The notes below the pieces were generated by a model, which saw only the letters and a list, made by a program, of their open reading frames with translations, did no database searches and was not told where the DNA came from. The translations under genes and the position numbers were made by a program. This document shows, in pieces, positions 1 to 24,502 of a stretch of DNA of 64,000 nt; position 1 is the first letter of the stretch, and each line of letters starts with the position of its first letter. Source of the stretch: Anopheles merus (Eukaryota; Arthropoda; Insecta; Diptera; Culicidae); contig NC_054081.1 in the NCBI RefSeq assembly GCF_017562075.2, positions 15,966,542-16,030,541 of the forward strand, written 5' to 3'.

Positions 1-2179
1 ATTAATTAACATTGTTTGTACCACCGATTCCACCGCACGCACGCCTGTGGTTGGGAAATTATAAGTCAGGCGACAGTTTATGGACGCCAGTTTAAAGTTA
101 ACGACTGGCGTCACCCAGCGTAAAATCTCCCACCCCGGGGCCGACGGAGGCCTATCATTAGCCCGTTGTCTTGCGACGTTCGGGCACTATCGAAAAGTAG
201 TGCTTTGCACTTGCCTTAGTGGGCCCCATGTCCTTCTTCAACGCTACCTGGGGCAACTACATACACACCGATTAACCGGAAACCGAAGTTCCTCTTTTTT
301 ACGGTGCAGACGATACGGCCACAGTCGTAAAATGGTGTGCTTATCAGCGGGCAGGCCGGGGGTACGATGATTATCTCGCCCGTGTTTAAGGTGGTGCTAA
401 TTCGTGAATCGTAAATTTTACGGCGAGCCTCGCACAGGCAGAGTTGGGGTGGGGGATGTGATTTTAATAGTTTTCGGAAATCGCCATCCATCTTCGCTAT
501 TCCGCTTCCGCCAGCCCGGCAACCAAAGCTGTGCGTGTGTGTGTGTGCAGTAATTTGGCCCTGTAGAACTTATGGCTGGTTGGCAAATCTTCCATCCCTG
601 GCAGTTGATTGTACGTTTAACGACTTTAAAAACGAGGCGGTTAAACTGAACGAGCAGCCGAACCTAACCTCGAGCTCATTTTTGCTATTTTTATTGTGCA
701 TTTCCAGGTGCCGTTACCGCTTCCTACAAATAGTTGCTGTGTCAAAGGTTTGTTTGCACATATATACATATATATTTTTGCTGATGACTGTAATTGAGCA
801 TACGACCCCCGTTTTAACCCTTCCCGGTGCTTGACGTGCATGACATGATGGTTTTTCGTCTGCTGGCACCGCAGCCCAATGTCCTTTCCGTTCATGGTCG
901 CCCTTTTTTTTCGCCACTCCGGTCATCCGTTTTCGTTACGATTCGCATACTTGTCATTGCCACTGAATGTGTGGGACGTGCCAGCTGACAAGTGGTCCGG
1001 TGGAGAAGCATTTTTTGGAGGTTTTCCACCCGCCTGCCCCTCCAAAGCATCGGCAAGTGAGGAAAGGATAAATCTCTTTATCTTTGCCTCAGTTTTACCT
1101 AGTCCCCCTCGACGGCGACCAAGCTGAAGGACTCAATTATGTGATTATTGAACAGCACTCCCGGATTCGGACTGTCCCGAATCGCTCGTACGTTTGCCGG
1201 GGGGAGGCTTCGTACGGCTCTGACCCGTCGGGATAATTCGTTCCACCAGCTAGAGACCTTCTCGCTTTGGTGGAAGGGTTCTTGTTTTTATTTTTCCCTG
1301 TCTATGCTGTCCACTGCGCCAATCCAGCAAGAATTGTCCACGCGGGGAGCGGGAGATGCTGCCGGATTTCCATTCCTGAAGCATCATGCACACGTATCCG
1401 GTCATCCTCCCTCTCGGCTTCGGGTTGTGTTTGTGTATTTTTCCTGTTTACCGTGCGCCAAACCCCATCGGAAAAGGATCGGAGACTCCGGTACGGCGGG
1501 TGCTTGATGACGGTGATGACCACGTTTCGCTCTCACAATCGCCGAATCGTCACCCCGTGGGTATATTCCTATTCCAGCTGGCGTGCTGGAGAGTGTCCTT
1601 TTTCTGCCGAAAAAACATGCCGTGTGTCTATGTAGCCATCCCGAGCGGCCCTTTGCCGCTTTCGGGGATTTAAACCGCAGCGCGAGTCATGCAGTCATTC
1701 CGGATTTTTTTGTCTTCTTCTGGAGTACGATAAAATCGGTGACCTGTCAACAGATCGAGCACCGAGCTAGCTGCCCACAAGGGAGGCGGAGGGGGAACGG
1801 ACGATATCCACGGGAGCGAATGTCGTGGAATTCGAAGGTAGAAAAGCAAAATGAATTATACAAAGCTGACATCAGACGATGTCGTTCGGTGCTGGAGCTC
1901 CTGATCCATCGTTCAGGGTTTGGTCTGTGCGTCTCTCCGTGTCGGTGAGTGGCTTGAATCATCTGGCGACTTGATGCCGACCCTGGCGGACGACAAGCTC
2001 TCGTGCGTGTCCAGCCGGATATGGATCCCGGCGAGGAGATGACTCTTACTTTTTCGATTTTTGTGCATCCTCTAGTTCCCTTTGGTACTGAGCTAGTCAG
2101 CTTCAGGGTACAACAATACACTTGAGCATAGTGGGGACTACAAACTGGGAGACAACGGAAGGACAAAAAAAGATACATT
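1..2179. other. No gene seen
   Basis: Mixed-composition noncoding DNA. Open frames overlap on all strands with no splice structure or recognisable domain. A short ATG-CAAA context at 1850 (MNYTKLTSDD...) stops after 16 codons. Confidence 0.5.
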
Positions 2180-13712
<11,533 letters not shown>

Positions 13713-13754
13713 GAAGATGTTGAATGTTGAAGATGTTGAATGTTGAAGATGTTG
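13713..13754 (+). repeat. Short tandem repeat, 16-bp unit
   Basis: Perfect 2.6 copies of GAAGATGTTGAATGTT. Confidence 0.95.
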
Positions 13755-15561
13755 CCGTGCTTTCGAGGTTTCAAGGTGATAAAGTAGTGTGAAGGGTATA
13801 AATGGCTTCAGATGATTCTGGTGGAGCTTGCATTCTGCATTGGTTGTGTGTTGCTTGAAGTAAAGAGGTTGCTAAAAACTCGTCAATTTGCAGCCGATCT
13901 CCAACATTGCGAATTGGACGAACGAATTGGACCTTTCAGCGGCCACCGTAGATAGCGATTGTGAATTAATAATTTCAATTTTGATTACATCGCGCTCTTT
14001 CATTCCTGCTAGGCACAAGAAAATAAAATCCTCATCCAACTTCAGTCCAGTGTCATTGCTTTCTTTTGTTTGTCCTTCATCCTGCTCTCAACATGCTACT
14101 GACATTTTTGATCCAGCAACGTACCTTGCCCCCCTCGTCCCCTGTGTCACTACATTGGCGCAGCTACCTTTCTCGTATTTCAAAATGTCCGAAAGCACAG
14201 CAAACCGCTCCCTTCCTGAAAGCCGTAGCCCAAAACCGTAGGCGTCCCACGGTGGACGCAGAAGCACAGCCACCGTGACGATTCTATTGACACAAGTTGA
14301 TTAGGTTATCAGACAAGCGTGACAACAAACGTCAAAACCCCACGTTGCAGGGGGCAAGGGTGTTTCCGTTTTTGCGGGACAATTTGTATGTTGAAAATGG
14401 TGGATATTCCGTGCTTCCCGGTTTAGGAAAGTGTCTCAAAGCGCCAAACCTCTCCATCTGCCCCGCCAGTGGTGACCAACGCCATGGTTCGAGGGAAAAG
14501 GGAAAACGGTCTCTTGGATTACAGCTCCGACCTCCATAGTGGGTCCGCTGAAGAAAGCGGATATTGATTGAAAGGTTGTCGGATTACGGACCAGGACATG
14601 ACTTTTGTCAGTGCAAATTGCAAGAGCAAATTCGGAGGAGGACCGCAACCACTCGGTTAAATCAAGTTCTTCGGAGGAACCGCAGAACAGACGGGAAGGA
14701 GACAAGAAATTTGGTTGTCAAAGCAAAAAGGGGTATGATTTTACAGAATCGCACCGGATGAGGAGAATTTCGTCATTTCACATTCATCGACAAACGCTGG
14801 AATTAGCATTTTAAACGCAATGGTAGTGAACGGTTTGAATGAAGATTGTTGTTGGAAAGAACTTAATGCGAGTTCGGTGTTTGCTGCTGGAAACTAACAA
14901 TCCGTTATTATTTTGTGTATATAGTTATTGGTGGCAAGGACCAATACATTTTTGATAATTAATATTTTACTTTAAAGCTGATAGCCATAAGAAATTCCCA
15001 AATAGCATTGCTGGTATTTGTCGACACACGTTTCACGTCAATAACAGATCTCAGTATATCATCTGTATCACATCATATGTTTCACACTTCACACCCACAT
15101 ACATTAACATCCAAAGAAGCACCTGTTCCTCAATAGCCGAGAACAGTAACCGTTCGATTTGATTTGATTTTATAATTAAACACCTTGCTGCAGCGCGTCT
15201 GTTCGTCGCACGTCGCTCGGCGTGCCAAGAACGAGCGCAAGATTTATCATTCCACACTCCATAGACTAAGGTGTCCCCGAGATTTACTGGCGTGACTGAC
15301 ACCTATTCGCCTATTGCCGTTGAGTAATTAAATTAATTGATTCCACGGTGTACACCAACCCGCGTCCGCATTTCCAATTTCCGCTGATACCGACTGCTAG
15401 GGAGCATAGGAAGTAGTGGTGTGTGAATCTTGTGCGAAACTCTTGAAGATTTTACAAGAGTTGGACTGAGCAGGGAGAGCGAAGCCCGGAAGGAACGGCA
15501 CTGGGTTAGAGTCTGCTAACGTTGTTGAGGTATTATCCGCGACCAATGACAGGGAAAGCGA

Positions 15562-15602
15562 GATAGGAAGAGAAAGAGAGGGAGAGAGAGAGGGAGAGAG
15601 AA
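15562..15602 (+). repeat. GA-rich simple repeat
   Basis: Imperfect GAGAGG/GAGAGA run of about 40 bp. Confidence 0.85.
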
Positions 15603-18600
15603 GCACATTGAAATAAACAAAACACTAGACTTGGAAGATGAAATGTGGCGTGCGTATGCATTTGTGTGTGTGTATGTTTGCACAGTTGCCCGTAACTTTT
15701 CCTGTGCGGCTGTGTGGTATAAACCGTTCACCATGAACTCACTTGTCAGGCACAAGATTCCGTTGAGGCAGTGGCCGTTGGCAGTGATCACGGGAATAAA
15801 AACAAGCACCTCGAGCACAATGCTGCTGCACTCTTGCTGCGGGAGTCTAATCTCATTAATGCTATTGTCTGCGGTATTTCGATAGAGTACTGCAAAGGCT
15901 GATGGGGAGCGAAAACTGACGGCAATGGCAGCAAGACACAGCAGAATGTAGCGAAAGATTTGGAGCAATGCCTTGGGATAGCTCAAGCAAAGGGAAGCAA
16001 GCGATGAGACTGCAGCCAGCTTTGACAGGTTAAATTAAATGATGCAGGACTGTATCACCGTGTAATTTTGCATTATTTGATGTAGTTAACGTAAAGTGAG
16101 AGTAACGGAGTATTGGTTGTAAAAATTGCACACTTTTAGGCGTGTAGTTTCTTATTTTCTTGAACAGTCGAACCTGTAATACTGCATCGTAGCAGACCTC
16201 TTTTACAGTCGTTACCTGTTTATATATTTTATTTTTATTTAACTTTAAAATAAAACAAACTATGCATTTTATGAAACTGAAAATAGAAGCTCTGTTAAAT
16301 TATTTGTATAGATACTTCGAGCCAATTGACCTCATTTGCCTCTTTGAGTAAGTAAATAAACTTTGATTAGAAACAATCCTATATTCTTCCTTTTGTGGCT
16401 CGATTATAACAGAGATCTTGACGAAAGCTATTTTTATGGAATTGAGGAAATTTCGGAAGAAAATGAAAAGTAACGCAGCGCATGAGTTGCCATTAGCGCG
16501 AGTGCCAATTATAAAAATGTTTAAAACAGGCAACATATTTGAATACACTCTATACTACTCTTGCACTTTAGAAATTTGAAAAAAAAAACATTTTGGTAAT
16601 TATTCAGCCCACTCAAAAAAAAAAAACAGAGCTAAAATACACTGCATGCCAATCTAGAAGACTCCATTGCATATCAATCGTAAATTGAATTAGATTTCTA
16701 CTCCAGAAAATTTCACGATTTTTGATACTTTTTACTTTGGACACTTTTCTCAGTACGGACGATTTCCAATGTGTTTCGATCATCTCGTCGTTTCATCATT
16801 ATATTTGAATCCTTTGAGCTAGACTTCACAAAAGCCCACTTATATCACATCACCTAAGGTCCGGTATGATAGTTCAATGCGAATGTTCGTCTGCTCTTCT
16901 TTCCTTTAAGCTGCAAGATCCTTGGGTTTAGTGAGTTTCCTGTAACTGGTGTATAGATGACATAAATGATGATGTGATAAAACATGGAAAAACTAACAAA
17001 GTTTCAAACATTGAGAAAAAATTTGTTAATGAATCGATTGACTTGCACTCAACGATTGATGCTTAAGACAATCATTTGAAAGACATCTTGGCAAAAATGT
17101 CTAAGAAGCAAATTGTAATGGAGTCAAACTAACTCGTCCCATATTTCTGAATGAATGCGGACGGCAGTAAAGGCCATATGTCATTAGAATCAAAATTTAG
17201 CAACAACGACTGTAATACCAACAGAAATGAGCCATTAATAAGAAATATTATATTAATATATAAGGTCTACTGTGTACATTTTCTCTTACACAATTTACTG
17301 ATGTACTGTAACCAATTGTACTATAGCTTATTCTCTACGCAACCAATATGAAGCTTCTTTAAGACATACCATTTCATTTATCTTTAATTTACCACGTTGT
17401 TTCTTTTCTCATATGTGTACTAATTTGAGATATGAAGCTTAAGCATATGCTAAATCCTTGAGCAAATAGCGAATGCTTCCAGGCCATCGTTTTACACCGG
17501 TTCACCAATAAACCTCGAAGTCCAGCATCCACTATGCCAGATTTAGTGTACCTACTTAAAAAGTTGTTTTGCGTTGCGTAAGGAGATACCAAAGACAGAC
17601 TCTTTTCTCCTTCGTTTGGCATCCCTTTGCCATCAAAACAGTCTGTTTAAATAGTGTCTTAATTTTAAAACCATTTCCAGCTTTGATTATCGTTTGCCCG
17701 GGACCCCACATTAGATGGTAGCAAAGGAAGGTGGGAAAGGGCAGGCTGGCGGAACAAAAAATAGAACAGAACCACTCCCAAGCCCAATAATACCCTTTCT
17801 CGGTTGCGGAGTGTAAGTGTGTGTGTGTATGTGTGTTGGGGTGTTTGTCCGACCCGGTCATGGGTGAGTGGTAAAGGACATGCAATAACATTCTTGTCGA
17901 TCCCTCGATTCAAACCTTCACCTCCATCCCGTCTCTAACCCCCTAGAATTGAAACAACAAATCACATCAAAAGCACACCATTCCAAACACAGGTTCAGAT
18001 GGAGGTGGTGAGCGGCATCCCGTAGTTTCCCGTAGGTTTGGAGAGGTAAAAAACAAAACATCACCAACGAAACAAAACAAAAAAAACATCCAGACATTGT
18101 AAAGGGTTCTTCTAGCGGCCATACCTTCAGGTAGTTGGCCACCTTTGCCGACCTTCCCGGTGAAGATAAAAGGGCAGCCTCCGCTGCCACTGTAGCGCTG
18201 GCAGTTCTGAATCTACAACAAATCAACGCATCGAAAAGGCATCCCTTCGTGCGGAGGGAGTAACATTTCATCGCTGTCCGCCCGCTCGTAAGTGTACCTC
18301 ACCGGACATTGAGCGAGGAGGAAGAAACATGGGATAAAACGTGTAAGCAATTTACTCTAATCATACGGTCATAGGATAGGATTGATAGTAAGTCTTGGCT
18401 TTCAACGGTCCTTTTCTTCAGCACTTTCCCCCGGAGGGCCTACAGAAACACACACGCACACAAAGACTCTCCGGAGCACAGCAAGTGCTAGTGAGAACCC
18501 GCAGATGCGCTTATCCCACACGCACCGTCCGGAAAGTGATATTGTTTAACTTTGCTTTCCTTCGGTTGTACTTTGGGATCCTGTTTTTCTCCGGGGCGTC

Positions 18601-21600
18601 CCCTTGTACCACGTTAGTGCTAGTGAGATAGTTGTACGGGTGTGGTCAGACAAATCCTGGTGCAAGTGTTTCCGCTCGATGGCGAGCACACGTTGTTATG
18701 TTTGAAGTGGCCTCCGGGCCAGCTACCAGAGCCGTCCGGCAAAGATAGGGCGCATCTTCGTTGTCCTCGCTCGTCCAATCCTGACAAAGCATAGCTAATG
18801 TACGAATAGCTACCCGTGAGTGGGCGAGTGTTTCCGAGCCCGATAGTGAGGAGAGTTAGAGTGGTAAATTGCATCTTACAGGGTTTTGATTTTGTAATTC
18901 CCGCTCTTGGAGCGTTGAGCGCACCAGAATGAGGGATTTTCGGTAGTAACTAACTCACCAGACCTCATTTCATCCTTATGTATGCGTCCCCTGTTACCCT
19001 ACCGTTGGAGCTATTGGTGAGGGAAGGATTGCCTTTCTTTCGAGTGCCCCGCAATAAAAGCGCATCGTAAAAACCTAACCTCAACCTTCATCCTAACGCG
19101 TTCTCGAATGTGAACTCTTGATTGCCGAATGATGCAATTGTAATCATCCTAATGAAATGCCCAGCAGTGGGACACACAAACAAACTGTTACTGCTCTGGT
19201 ATTGTCTTTTTGTCTCTCCTTCCCTCCATGGATCAGAGAAGCGGGCACTATTTGTTTTGAGTCGCTTCTGCAGCTAAAGCAGTACAGCGAGCAATCGTGA
19301 TAAAGTAGCCTAGAATTTATGCACCCTTTGGCCGCACGCTCGTATGAACACATCACGTATGGATGGATTTCATCAAATGTCACTTTGGAGAGGTTTTGAA
19401 ATAGTTTATGACGGCCAAGCAGGGTTGAATCACAAGTGTTGATAGTTTCAATTAATGCTGTCAATAAAAGCCAGCACTATCCGTGCGTTCAGGCTGTCCG
19501 GTGTCACGCTGCTGACATCATTAGGGCGGGCTCATAAAGTTTAAAAAGCATCGCTCCTTGAGTGCGGGGGCGTGTGCCCATTTTAAGGTTATATTGCAGT
19601 AGGTTTTATTAGCCAAAGGAGCACCACATCATACAGCCACAGTTGTAGCGGACGAGAGCCCACTCCACCGATTCGATTATCTTCACCGTTCGCCGTTATG
19701 AGTACAGGAACCGCACAATAATCAGGATTACAGTGAGATTGCAACCAAATTGAACCACTTCAAATCGCAATGTTGCAGAGTGGAATTTGGAGATCTTTTT
19801 TTCCTTCTTCCTGCTGCGTGTTCTTGCTTCCTGTCCGGGCTGCCTCTCACTTGCCTTCACACACCGCGTACTTTACGAGTCGCGTGGACTTAATATTGGA
19901 AACAATCTTTCCCGTGCCGACCGACAGCGCACGGCCCAAGTGGCGCTCTTCGGGGGTTTGTTTTAAGCGCCCAAAAATTACTTCCAGAATACCGTGCTCG
20001 ACCACATCTGTTCTCATTTCACGGGCAGTGGGGCGGGCGAGTTGTAATCTTGCTGTAAAAACCGTGCGCTCTGCACTTGAAAATTTAAATTTATCGATTT
20101 TTCATTAAAGATTATGAAAATAAGATGCGTCCACGGTGCGGGCGCACACACAACTTGCCTTCCTTGCCAGCTCAGGAACGAGGCGAGCAAGCGAGAAGGA
20201 AAGTTGGCAGGGTCGCTACTCCGTCTTCAGCCCAGGTTTACGATGATGGTGCAGGGGGGTTCGAAGTTGGCTGCAGCCGGCTCTGCGCGTGCCGCCTTTC
20301 CCAACATCTGCCTCAAACACCGGCAACGGCAAGCGAAAGGCTCGGCCCGTAAACTAGTGCGGCCCAAGGAATGGCGCAAAGGAAGAAGCGGACGGCCCAA
20401 GAATATGAACACTCTCTACCCCCTGCTCCATTTACGCAGTCTTGCTCCCTTTTTCGCGCGTAAGCGTATTATAAAACCACCACTCGTAAACCACAACTGC
20501 GTCGTTTTTCCATCGGTCTTGCGGTATCGGCCAGAATTAGCGTCTTGCGTCTTAATGCGCCCTCCCGATGAACGGGCGAGAACGTAAAAGTACCGAGTGT
20601 TGTGCAAAGGAACGGGCGTACGGGCGTGCGTACGCTCGTCCTTCCCTCGTTTCGATCGGGCCGCCGGTTCTGTACCGCGCGCGACCAATTCTCGCCCGGC
20701 GTTTGCAGGAAAAGAAAATGGGAAGTAGACGGCAAAACATAAACACACACACAGATACGGAGCGTACCACGAGAGAAGAAATTTGGCAGAAACGAGGCAA
20801 AACTTTGGAGCTCAAGTCAAAAGCCATCCTTTGGAGCAGTACCAGCGGACTTCTGTCCCGTCGTCTGTCCCCTTCGACCGATTTTTTCTCATCTCTTCTT
20901 CAGCTTGGGAAGAACCTTCAACTCGCTAACCAGCTGTGCTGTTCTGTGTGTGTGTGTGTTTGAGGGGGGAGGAGGGGGAATGTATATCGCATCCTGCTGG
21001 CGGTAGCAAATGAATTAACACGAAAGGACCGAACAAGGCAGCCCGGAAAGTCACAGACTGTGCCCGCGATAATGAGAAAACGCGGAAAACAAGCTCGCCA
21101 ACGCGTGGCTTGGTGCCGCGCTTGGTAAGGGTAGCATTTTCCGTGGACAGGAAAAGAATGCCGACACAAACCTAGAGGGTTTGAGTGAAAAAATGTCATA
21201 GATCGGAGGAATTATTCTGAACCGCTGTCGTCCTCGGCCTGTTGCCGGGTGTATAACTTCTCTCCTTGGCCGACGACAACTGCGTGCTGGGAGTCGCTAA
21301 ACTGGTGCAAAAGAACTGAAAGTCCCATGGTTGAGCTGTCCTCAGATACGATACAGCAAAAAAAAATGCAGTTAGGCAGCAGTGGAGGTGATGTATTCTT
21401 TGTGTCGCGTTAAAGGATTACAGGCAGGTTTTGAAGATTGAGCGGGCTGGAGAAGATGAGCGGTTCACTGAACAGCAGGGTGGCTTGCAGGGTGCGAAGA
21501 TATTTCAACTATTTTGAATAGACTAGGTAGGTTTTGTGGTGTCGAAAGGTGAAGAAACATGTATGCAGCGTGGCTTGTTGTGCTTGTAAAGACTTCAGGA

Positions 21601-22283
21601 AATTTGAATGCCTTTCGCTGAGCTACAGAAGACGGTCGAGACGGTTGTGGAGGATTTTGTTCATCAAGTAGCTGTAACAAGTAAGGAGTTGAAGTTTATG
21701 AACGTCAAATGCTATGAAAAAATTGTCTGGATATTAGTCGATTGAGGGCATCTAATTCTATTGTTGATATCCTAGCAGTAGAATGTCATACTTTAAACTG
21801 AAAAAAAAACTCAGAAGACATGCGAAACTTTTCAAAATCCAAACATCTAAGCGGCTCATTTTACCGCTCGGAACGGTTTCGGTAAAGATTTAACGTTTTA
21901 ATTCACCGCCGTGCACCCGAGACGAGATGTTCCCCTTGAACGAGCGCGTCACAATACTTTGCCACCCTGTTTGGTCATGGTCAAACGTATCCGGGCTCAT
22001 TTCCCTTCCGCCTCGCAAGCAGAGGAAGTCGTTGGCCCAGTTTTTCGGCCGCATGAAGACGGCCGCTCTGCCGCTTGCGGCAGTGGCCACCAAAGGGCCG
22101 TTGGCAGCATCCGTCGAAAGAAAGCAAAAGGAGACGCCTGTCGCCTTAATTTTCAACTCCCTCCCTTTCCCCGGCGGTTCGGAGGAGTTTCGGAAAGTTT
22201 GAGAATAAATTAAAAATTAAAAACCCACCGGGGAGAAAGTGTGCGTGTGTTGTTCTTGAGAAGGCACACGCTATGTGTGTTCT

Positions 22284-22372
22284 GGTGTGTGTGTGTGAGT
22301 GTCAGAATCGGGTGCGGAAAAGATGAAGATGAAGGAAAAATGCACATTCTCAAACACTCACACACACACACA
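22284..22372. other. Inverted repeat of GT/AC tract with shared GAGTGT edge
   Basis: GGTGTGTGTGTGTGAGTGT (22284-22302) pairs with ACACTCACACACACACACA (22354-22372) over about 18 bp, around a 51-nt loop. The pairing includes the non-repetitive GAGTGT edge, so it is more than two opposite microsatellites. Confidence 0.7.
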
Positions 22373-24470
22373 GAGTGTCGCATGCTTGGGTAAAATCGGC
22401 CGAGCTGGAGAGTTCTAGTTTGGGGGCCTGTTGGCCTACTGCTACCTTGTCCGCGCGCGGCAGTCGGGTTTCCAAGGGCAACGGTAAAACTTTGAACGCG
22501 TTAGAAGCCAGCGTTGCCGACGTCGAGCACTTCTTGGGCCACGTCGGGAGCACGCTGGAGGCGTGGAGGCAGCGGAACAAAAAATAAAAATAAAAGGAGA
22601 AACCGGGGCCAGTAGGACAACTTTGGCGACCGGCACCACACGCTATGCGTCACGGTGATGGTCCTGGGGCAAAACTCTCGCAAGAGTTGCCGCCGTTTGC
22701 CTCCCAACTCCGCCGTAAATCTTGCACTCTACCGCTCCCTCCTTCGGTTTGGCCAACTTTGACCGGGGCCCGGGGAGTCTTCCCGAAGTGGGCGACTGGC
22801 AGGATCCAACGCAGCTCGGGGCCTGGGGTGGGAAAAATCAATAGTTGATTGTTTTGTCGTTGAATAGTGCGGTTGCGGTTGCTTTAGCTCGCTTAAAGCT
22901 GATGAGACCGGTGATGCTTCAGCCCCGAAGCTTTTCACTTGTACCGCAGCGATCGTGAGTTGAACCCAGCTTCAAGCTGAAGTGTGCAGCATACAACAGT
23001 GTGCGTCTTATAATTAGTAGCATCTCACGCCAGACCTGAAGATATTCACCCTGGATTAATGTGCTCCATTTCTCTCTCGTTCGGGATCGTCCAAAGAAAC
23101 TCTTTGAAGTGTCTGCAATATATCTCATTACCGCCAGAAAGACCCTCTTGTCTACAGGAACTACCACCGATAGTAGAAAAATCCAAAAAAAAAAAACTCA
23201 ACCAAAAGAAAGGGTCGCTTGGCAGGTCGGTGGCCAGAGTGGCAGGCTTGCTCGTCTTGCGTTTGTAATATCTGCGACCTACCCAGCGTACAGCATACAG
23301 GCACAGGCCAGCACGGTAGCAGCCAAAAGGTTAATATATTATGTAAATTTGATTTTCATTTCATCCTTTTAAATTTGACTTAAGCCTTTTTCGCTCAACC
23401 CTGGCTGGATGCCGGAAACGACCCGGAATCGAAGCCAAAACCATTGCAACCTCTTGCCGCCGCAACGCGTCATGTACCGGATGTCCGGGGGGCTTGGCTG
23501 CCGTGCTAGGCTGTGTCGGATGCACGACATGGCGTCATCCAAAACTGCCGAAACGAACGTGTCGTGTGTCGTCGACCCACGAGAGAGCGAGAAAAAGGAG
23601 TGGTAGAAACAGACAAAGAGGCAAGCATCTGGGAATCTCGAGACTGCCTGTCGGATTATAGCACCCGCGGACCTTGGGATCGTCATCCCGAATGTGGTGT
23701 ACGAGTATATAAAAAAACAAGCGTCTACTCCGATGAAGCATACGGTAAGCCATGGTGGGGAAGGTGTACAGACACCGACCGACGACTCTTCGCACGGAGG
23801 GTTCGCGCTACGGTTCACCAGCAACAAGGGTGCTCTAATGGGAAGATATTTACATCTAATCTACATACATAATAACTGAAGCACCGTACAGTTGTCGGGA
23901 GACGCTGTCAACGAACGAGGCTGCGCCCAGGAGCTGCTTCTTTAGGGTGGAGCGAGTGCTCTCTAGACGGCGAAGATGTGTTATTTTTAAGGATTTATCT
24001 ATTGCAATTGCTAGGATGATTTTTGGAGAGATCGTATACATCGACCAGTGTCTGTAGTAGGTGAATAGTTTTGTATTATTATCTAGAGCATTAATGCGAT
24101 ACGAAAAACATATTGATATTGAAGGTGTCTTGAGGTACGAGCTTTGGCCGACTGCTGCCATAATATGGAAAGATGTTGGTGATTACAGAATAATTTCTTG
24201 ACCTTTGCCACGCTTAAATGGCACACAATTTTAAATAAAGGAGAAAATAAATGAAGAAAAAGGATTTTTTTATAATTAGCCTTTTTCTAACGTACTGCAT
24301 TATCGTTGCTATTTAATATACCTAGCTATTCGACTTTTGAGAGAAAGTGAGTTGAAAACTTGCCTATAAAATGATCCTATGAAGCACAGTCTTCTATTTA
24401 AAGCACCTTGTAGTATGTAATTTGCACAATCACGTATTATCAGTCAACGCAAGGAATATATTTTAGTTAG

Positions 24471-24502
24471 GATACTGCATACACTTCGGTGTATGCAGTA
24501 TC
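24471..24502. other. Perfect 14-bp hairpin with UUCG tetraloop
   Basis: GATACTGCATACAC, loop TTCG, then the exact reverse complement GTGTATGCAGTATC. The closing pair is C-G, giving the exceptionally stable C(UUCG)G tetraloop if transcribed from the + strand. Flanks do not extend the stem and no terminal repeats or ORF are seen nearby. It could be a cruciform, the core of a structured RNA, or a chance or element-derived palindrome. Confidence 0.9.

Larger units (their letters stand above)
13755..24470. other. No gene seen
   Basis: Noncoding. An AT-rich block at about 16030-17420 and GC-rich blocks around 20100-20700 and 22400-22850 alternate. Multiple overlapping frames in the GC-rich parts show no recognisable protein. 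Confidence 0.5.

Noticed and set aside
13797..13802. TATAAA as a promoter
   Set aside because: No initiator at 25-35 bp downstream and no ORF or exon following.
17900..17930. Minus-strand GGTTTGAATC as a tRNA B box
   Set aside because: No A box or cloverleaf at the required spacing.
23706..23714. TATATAAAA with a downstream GTAAGC
   Set aside because: Short frame without domain; no good initiator, and the donor-like site is weak.
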